A stretch of 64,000 nucleotides of DNA from contig NZ_JACRST010000013.1 of NCBI RefSeq assembly GCF_014384885.1, forward strand, positions 13,955 through 77,954, given 5' to 3'. The notes beneath the pieces were generated by a model. It ran no database searches and was not told the origin of the DNA. It was given only the letters and a program-made list of their open reading frames with translations. This DNA comes from Ligaoa zhengdingensis. GTDB lineage: Bacteria > Bacillota > Clostridia > Oscillospirales > Ruminococcaceae. The translations under genes were made by a program, and so were the position numbers. Shown piece by piece: positions 59,183 through 64,000 of this stretch (position 1 is the stretch's first letter; every line of letters starts with the position of its first letter).

Positions 59183-60568
59183 ATGACTTTCAGTTCGGCC
59201 AAATATGGCGTCGCTCCCGAGGAGGAACGCGCTGATATCCACATCCTATGCGAAGAATACGGCAAGTATAACCACATCGACCCCGCCGCATTCGAGCGTT
59301 ACCAGGTCAAACGCGGCCTGCGCAACGCCGACGGCACCGGTGTGATGGCGGGTGTGACAAACATCTGCAATGTCCACGGCTACATCGTGGACGAAGGTGA
59401 GAGGACGCCGGTGGACGGCCAGCTCATCTACCGCGGTGTCAACGTGGAGGATCTGGTCTCCGGCTGTAAACGGGAGGACCGGTACGGTTTTGAAGAGGCG
59501 GTCTATCTGCTGCTGTTCGGCAACCTGCCCACCAAATCGCAGCTGATCGAGTTCCGCACGCTGCTGGCCCAGACGCGCGAGCTGCCCGACACCTTCACCG
59601 AGGATATGATTCTGAAGGCCCCGTCGCCCAACATCATGAACAAGATGGCGCGTTCGGTGCTCGCGCTCTATTCCTACGACGACAACGCCGACGACACCTC
59701 GTTGGAAAACGTGATCCGGCAGTCGATCGAGCTGATTGCGCGGATGCCGACCATCATGGTCAGCGCCTACCAGGCCAAACGCCGGTTTTACGACCGCAAA
59801 AGCATGTACTTCCATCCGCCTCGCGCCGAGCATTCGATCGCCCAGACCATCCTTTATACCATGCGCTCGGATAAGGTCTTCACCGAAGAGGAGGCCAAGT
59901 TGCTCGATATGTGCATGATTCTGCACGCCGAGCACGGCGGCGGCAACAACTCCACCTTCGCCACCCGCGTGCTCACCTCGTCGGGCACCGACACCTATGC
60001 CGCCATCGCGGCCGGCATCGGCGCGCTTAAGGGTCCTCTGCACGGCGGCGCCAACGCCAAGGTGATGGAGATGCTGGGATATATCAAGGAAAATGTCAAG
60101 GATTGGCATAACGACGACGAGATCGCCGAATATTTGTCAAAACTGCTGCGCAAGGAGGCGGGCGACCGCTCCGGCAAGATCTACGGCATGGGCCACGCGG
60201 TCTACACCAAGAGCGACCCGCGCGCGCGCATCCTGAAGGCGAACGCCATGCGCATGGCGGAAAATTCGGAATATGCGGAGGAGTTCAAACTGCTGGAGGC
60301 CGTGGAGCGCCTCGCCCCGCAGGCTTTCTCGGCCGTCAAAGGCGACAAAAAGATGATCTGCGCCAACGTCGACCTCTATTCGGGTATGGTCTACAAAATC
60401 CTGCGTATCCCGCCCGAGCTGTACACCCCCCTGTTCGCAACCTCCCGCATCGGCGGCTGGTGCGCGCACCGCGTGGAGGAGCTGCTCACCGGCGGACGGA
60501 TCATCCGCCCGGCTTATAAGGCGATCTCCCACCTGAAAGAATATGTCCCCTTGGAGGATCGCGGATAA
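59183..60568 (+). CDS. gltA: Citrate synthase
   Basis: 461 residues, GGAGGAGG upstream of ATG 59183. The si-citrate-synthase pattern is visible: VDGQLIYRGVNVEDL, catalytic His in ILHAEHGGGNNSTFATRVLTS, second His in GMGHAVYTKSDPRARIL, Asp in ANVDLYSGMVYKIL. It condenses oxaloacetate and acetyl-CoA; in Clostridia it mainly feeds glutamate synthesis. The roughly 45-residue N-terminal extension is typical of the Clostridial branch. No aconitase or IDH adjacent. Confidence 0.93.
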   Translation: MTFSSAKYGVAPEEERADIHILCEEYGKYNHIDPAAFERYQVKRGLRNADGTGVMAGVTNICNVHGYIVDEGERTPVDGQLIYRGVNVEDLVSGCKREDRYGFEEAVYLLLFGNLPTKSQLIEFRTLLAQTRELPDTFTEDMILKAPSPNIMNKMARSVLALYSYDDNADDTSLENVIRQSIELIARMPTIMVSAYQAKRRFYDRKSMYFHPPRAEHSIAQTILYTMRSDKVFTEEEAKLLDMCMILHAEHGGGNNSTFATRVLTSSGTDTYAAIAAGIGALKGPLHGGANAKVMEMLGYIKENVKDWHNDDEIAEYLSKLLRKEAGDRSGKIYGMGHAVYTKSDPRARILKANAMRMAENSEYAEEFKLLEAVERLAPQAFSAVKGDKKMICANVDLYSGMVYKILRIPPELYTPLFATSRIGGWCAHRVEELLTGGRIIRPAYKAISHLKEYVPLEDRG

Positions 60569-60602
60569 TTTTCTTGAAAAAATCGAATAATACGGTTATC
60601 AT

Positions 60603-60675
60603 AAGAGGTGTACTGAAAAGGAACCCGGCGGCGGGCAGCCGCGCCGGGCGACTCCTTGCAGTGCACTTCTTTTTT
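60603..60675 (+). terminator. Long hairpin terminator of gltA
   Basis: A 12-13-bp outer stem with two G-U pairs, inner AAGGA/TCCTT and CCCGGCG/CGCCGGG segments, then T6. Confidence 0.8.
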
Positions 60676-60692
60676 ACATGGAGGCTCATCAA

Positions 60693-61559
60693 ATGGCCAA
60701 CCAAATTTCTCACGGACAGACGGGTGCGGCGTTTTGGGTGTTTTTGCCCGGCAGCGCGGTGCTGATCTGCCTGCGCATCGTGCTGAAGCTCGATTTCATC
60801 GACCCCCAAACCGGATTTTATCGGAGCGGGAACCTCCTCTCCCCCGCTTTTCATATTGTTTATCTGCTTTGCCTGGCGTTGCTGCTGTTCTGCGTTTACA
60901 GCGCCAGGCCGCGCGAGAACGTGCTGCCCCCGCTGCGCCGGGCCGCGCCCTTTGCTGCGCTGCTCGGGCTGGCGATCCTCGGCAAAGAATTCCTAAACGG
61001 GGAGCATCTGATCGCGCGCCTTGCTGCGGGCGACCGTCCGCACCGCGTGGACCTCTTTCTCTCGGTATCCACCCTGTTGGTTGCGCTTGCCGCCGCCGCA
61101 ACGCTGCTGGTGTTGGCCGCCAACCAACTGCGCGGCCGGTTGGAGAGCTACCCGCAGTCGCTTTCCCTCACCCTCACGGTACTCTATCAGTGTATGGCGC
61201 TGATCATCCGTTTCACTTCGCACACCTCGCCGCTTGCGGTCTCGGACGACCTGCTGGAGATCGCCCTGCTGATATTCGGCGTGTTATTTTTTATGGCACA
61301 TGCGCGGATACTCACCCGGTTAGATGCGCGCCGCGGAGCTCAACTCATGGAATTTTCCGGCTACGCTCTCACGACCACCGCCTTGGTGCTTTTTGTCCCT
61401 GAATTGTTTGGCCTGATGATCGGGCGGCTGTCCACCTCCTCTGAGCAGGGCATCGAGCTGTTTTATCAGGCCGCATTGATGCTTTACAGCTTTGTGTTCA
61501 CGCGCATTGTCTGTTCCCAGGCCCCGTTGGAGCCTCCAGTTGAGGAGGAAACAGCATGA
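60693..61559 (+). CDS. Unknown polytopic membrane protein
   Basis: 288 residues from ATG 60693 (GGAGG 8 nt upstream; ATG 60678 would place that site inside the gene). About seven to eight membrane helices with short loops and basic cytoplasmic patches; no motif that I recognise. The start codon of the glycerate kinase gene overlaps its stop by 4 nt, so the two are co-translated. It might be a transporter or sensor for the kinase substrate, but that is only context. Confidence 0.7.
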   Translation: MANQISHGQTGAAFWVFLPGSAVLICLRIVLKLDFIDPQTGFYRSGNLLSPAFHIVYLLCLALLLFCVYSARPRENVLPPLRRAAPFAALLGLAILGKEFLNGEHLIARLAAGDRPHRVDLFLSVSTLLVALAAAATLLVLAANQLRGRLESYPQSLSLTLTVLYQCMALIIRFTSHTSPLAVSDDLLEIALLIFGVLFFMAHARILTRLDARRGAQLMEFSGYALTTTALVLFVPELFGLMIGRLSTSSEQGIELFYQAALMLYSFVFTRIVCSQAPLEPPVEEETA

Positions 61560-62692
61560 AAAAGGTGATTCTGGCGCCCGATTCCTTTAAGGGGACGATG
61601 AGCTCGTCCGAGATCTGCCGCATCCTGGCGGCGGGTATCCATGCCCATTACCCCGACGCTGCGGTGCTCTCCATCCCGGTGGCCGACGGCGGCGAGGGCA
61701 GTGTGGATGCATTTCTCACCGCTGCGGGCGGGCGGAAGGTCAAAGTGCGGGTGAGCGGCCCGCATCTCGAGGAGATCGAAAGTTTTTATGGGCTGCTGGA
61801 CGGCGGCCAAACCGCTGTCATCGAGATGGCGGCTTGTGCGGGTTTACCGCTGACCCAGGGGAACCCGCACGTCGAAACTGCCTCGACCTACGGAGTGGGG
61901 CAGTTGATCGCCCACGCAGCGGCACAGGGCTGCCGGAAGATCATCGTGGGGCTGGGGGGCAGCGCGACCAACGATTTCGGCGCCGGCGCGGCGGCGGCCC
62001 TCGGTATCCGCTTCCTCGACGCACAGGGTTGTGCGTTCCTCCCCGTCGGAGAAAGCCTCTCCCGCATCCGCCGCATCGACCGCTCCGGGCTGCTGCCCGC
62101 GCTCGAGGAAATCGAATTGATCGCCATGTGCGACATCGATAATCCTCTTTTCGGGGAGACTGGCGCTGCATACGTCTTTGCGCCGCAGAAAGGCGCAGGT
62201 CCCGAGGTCGTCCGTCTGCTTGACGAACAGCTCCGCGCGGTCTCGCAAACTGTCCAACAAGAACTCGGCCGGGATATCGCCCAGGTGCCCGGTGCGGGGG
62301 CGGCGGGCGGCATGGGCGGCGGCCTTACGGCACTGCTAAACGCGCGCCTTCAGATGGGGATTGAAACGGTGCTCGACACCGTTGGTTTTGACCGGTCGCT
62401 GGATGACACGGACCTTGTGATCACCGGCGAGGGCAAACTCGACACCCAGAGCCTGCGCGGCAAGGTGGTGGTGGGTGTGGCCCGCCGCTGTAAGCCGCGC
62501 GGCGTCCCTGTGGTAGCGATGGTGGGGGACATCGGCGACGGGATCGAAACGGTCTATGACGAGGGGGTCTCGGCGGTGTTCAGCATCAACCGGGCGGCAG
62601 TCGATTTTTCTGTTGCAAAAACGCGCAGCCGCGAAGATTTGGCGCTGACCATCGACAATCTCATGCGCTTTTTGCGGCAAATTGGATTCTAA
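61556..62692 (+). CDS. glxK: Glycerate kinase (GlxK/GarK family)
   Basis: 378 residues, the family length. KKVILAPDSFKGTMSS at the N-terminus, VADGGEGSVDAFL near 42, GVGQLIAHAAAQGCRKIIVGLGGSATNDFGAGAAAALG near 108-145 and GEGKLDTQSLRGKVV near 285 are diagnostic. It phosphorylates glycerate, most likely to 2-phosphoglycerate, feeding lower glycolysis. Confidence 0.94.
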   Translation: MKKVILAPDSFKGTMSSSEICRILAAGIHAHYPDAAVLSIPVADGGEGSVDAFLTAAGGRKVKVRVSGPHLEEIESFYGLLDGGQTAVIEMAACAGLPLTQGNPHVETASTYGVGQLIAHAAAQGCRKIIVGLGGSATNDFGAGAAAALGIRFLDAQGCAFLPVGESLSRIRRIDRSGLLPALEEIELIAMCDIDNPLFGETGAAYVFAPQKGAGPEVVRLLDEQLRAVSQTVQQELGRDIAQVPGAGAAGGMGGGLTALLNARLQMGIETVLDTVGFDRSLDDTDLVITGEGKLDTQSLRGKVVVGVARRCKPRGVPVVAMVGDIGDGIETVYDEGVSAVFSINRAAVDFSVAKTRSREDLALTIDNLMRFLRQIGF

Positions 62693-62696
62693 CTAG

Positions 62697-62739
62697 AAAA
62701 AGGAGGGGCGAATGGCTAAGCCATTCGCCCCTCCTTTTT
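62697..62739. terminator. Bidirectional terminator
   Basis: A 20-bp perfect stem with loop TAA, A-run on the left and T-run on the right, between convergent glxK and the surface-protein gene. Confidence 0.92.
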
Positions 62740-62746
62740 ACATGTC

Positions 62747-64000
62747 TCAACTATCTTGATATTTTCTTCTGATTACGGCGTAAGCCGCGCCGCCGATGAC
62801 CGCTGCGGCTGCAATCGCCATCACGACGATCGCCCACACCGGCACGCCGCTCTCAGCTTCGGGGGCCACCTGCGCCGCAGGCGCTTCCGCCTCAGCCGGG
62901 GCCGCAGGCTCGATCACCGCGGGAACTTCGGGCGCCACGGGCGCTGCCGGAACAACCGCCTCAGGCGCCGCGGGCTCTGCCGCTGCCACCTCGCCGCCCG
63001 TCTCCGGGTTGCTGTTCGCTGCGGGGGCATTCACCGTGCCGCTCGCAGCAGGCGCGCCACCGGCCATCGCCTTGATCTCGTCGGAGGTGTAATACACTGC
63101 CGCCGCATTGTAGCCCTTCAGCTCACCTGCGCCGTTCACTGCGTAATCCTTGCCGCCGATCTCGAAGACCACCGTCACTCCCTTGTTCTTCAGGGCGTCG
63201 ATCACTGTCGCGGGAACATTCGCTCCCTCATCCAGCTTCGCGTTCACTTTGCCGCCCTTTTCGGTCCCGTTGATCTTCTCGATCACTTCCGTCCAGTAGT
63301 CGCTGTCGCTCACCTGGCTCGTGCTGCCGCCCTTCGAGCTCGAAGGTTTCGCGGGCTCTACAGGATCCACAGGATCTGCCGGCTCAGGCTTCTGCTCCAG
63401 GCTGAGCGCCATCGCTTCCACATTCTCCGCTGCCGCTTTCGCTTCCTCCCACGTCAGCTCCTTCGCCTTCAGCAGCTCTTCCGCTTCCGCCAGCGCCGCA
63501 CGGTACGCTTCCGCGCTCTCTTCCGTGCTTGCCGCCAACATCTCTTCGCTCACTGCCACCTTCTTCAGCGCCGCGCTCAACCGTACCTTCGCCATCGCTG
63601 TCGTCAGGTCTTTACCCATCTGATCCACTGCTGTCTGCTCCGCGTTCCCGTCCTCCAGAATCGCCTTTGCTTCTGCCAGCAGCTCTTCCACGTACTTCAG
63701 GCTTTCCGCGTCGTACTCCTCTGACTCTGTCATCCTCACTGCCAGGTTGTACGCCGCTTCCAGCGCCGCCTTATCCGCCTTCAGCTTCAGGTTCACTACC
63801 GACATCGACAGCTCATCGTATGCCGCCTTGATCCCCTCTTCCGTCGCTTCGTCGTCCGCGCTCACTTCCTGCGCCTTCCTTAACGCTTCTGCGAACTCGC
63901 TCCAGCTCTTCGGCGTGTACTTCTCTTCTTCCAGCTCCATTCCTTCGATCGATTCGATCAGGTCGTCCAGATATCCGCGGTCCACTCGCTCCACTGCCGC
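62747..64000 (-). CDS. C-terminal part of a FIVAR-type membrane-anchored surface protein (runs off right edge)
   Basis: About 418 codons are present and the frame is open to base 64000, so the true start is outside; a GTG at 63994 is not convincing as a start. Order: helical FIVAR-like repeats (KYTPKSWSEFAEALRKAQEV, DYDAESL-type units), a Pro/Asp linker, a juxtamembrane domain (DYWTEVIEKINGTEKGGKV...VYYTSDEIKAM), an NPETGG motif, an Ala/Pro/Glu-rich stalk, one helix and an RRKYQDS tail. Likely a cell-wall-spanning adhesin or structural protein held by its helix. Confidence 0.8.
   Translation of the reverse strand, partial: AAVERVDRGYLDDLIESIEGMELEEEKYTPKSWSEFAEALRKAQEVSADDEATEEGIKAAYDELSMSVVNLKLKADKAALEAAYNLAVRMTESEEYDAESLKYVEELLAEAKAILEDGNAEQTAVDQMGKDLTTAMAKVRLSAALKKVAVSEEMLAASTEESAEAYRAALAEAEELLKAKELTWEEAKAAAENVEAMALSLEQKPEPADPVDPVEPAKPSSSKGGSTSQVSDSDYWTEVIEKINGTEKGGKVNAKLDEGANVPATVIDALKNKGVTVVFEIGGKDYAVNGAGELKGYNAAAVYYTSDEIKAMAGGAPAASGTVNAPAANSNPETGGEVAAAEPAAPEAVVPAAPVAPEVPAVIEPAAPAEAEAPAAQVAPEAESGVPVWAIVVMAIAAAAVIGGAAYAVIRRKYQDS

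Overview
The window looks like chromosomal DNA from a spore-forming, strictly anaerobic Clostridia, probably a GC-rich member of the Oscillospiraceae/Ruminococcaceae. Pointers are GC-rich codon use, good sigma-A promoters (TTGACA/TATAAT) and strong GGAGG ribosome sites, spoIID, rubrerythrin, an ECF transporter core beside truA, a DUF5711 protein, a ClpE-type unfoldase, and Ser/Glu-rich lipoproteins and surface proteins. No phage, intact insertion sequence or CRISPR array is visible. The one clear mobile trace is a broken tnpV fragment between two AT-rich acetyltransferase genes (about 31.7-33.0 kb).

Layout. 0-3.6 kb: start of a secreted repeat protein preceded by a decayed TasA/camelysin-like fragment, then divergent trhA and DUF1836 genes and a cytidylate-kinase-like gene. 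3.7-8.8 kb: a complete branched-chain amino acid ABC importer (livJHMGF). 8.8-15.8 kb: a MtaA-like methyltransferase, a thioredoxin-reductase-like flavoprotein, an aromatic-acid-exporter-like protein, a polyferredoxin membrane protein, and a MATE pump with a divergent MerR regulator at a 19-bp-spacer promoter. 15.8-30.5 kb: a long leftward housekeeping block, ruvC-ruvA-lipoprotein-small Cys protein-ruvB-glmM-rRNA methyltransferase-like-C_GCAxxG_C_C-ecfA1-ecfA2-ecfT-truA-DUF5711-cvpA-pgsA-clpE. 30.6-37.6 kb: tRNA-Val, a lipoprotein, the AT-rich island, a small membrane protein behind three LexA-type boxes, a large surface protein, cobO and rubrerythrin. 37.6-40.7 kb: an XRE/ImmA/patatin operon facing a small-protein/sigma-like gene pair. 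40.8-50 kb: iron alcohol dehydrogenase, pyrophosphatase, gap, an orphan kinase, a MIF homologue, a KdpDE-like two-component system divergent from pit/DUF47. 50-56.8 kb: msmX, an acetyltransferase and a nucleoside salvage operon (deoC-deoB-cdd-pdp) with divergent deoR. 56.9-64 kb: YczE-like protein, spoIID, citrate synthase, an unknown membrane protein, glycerate kinase and the C-terminal end of a FIVAR-type surface protein.

The most interesting parts are regulatory. LexA-type boxes (GAAC-N4-GTTT) precede a 67-residue one-helix membrane protein that looks like an SOS division inhibitor. A further such box sits in the leader of the sigma-like operon, whose neighbour is an ImmR/ImmA-type switch coupled to a patatin lipase. 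trhA and its MerR-like DUF1836 neighbour appear to share one self-complementary -35 hexamer. Two surface proteins far apart in the window share an unnamed juxtamembrane domain. All calls come from reading the sequence; no database search was run.
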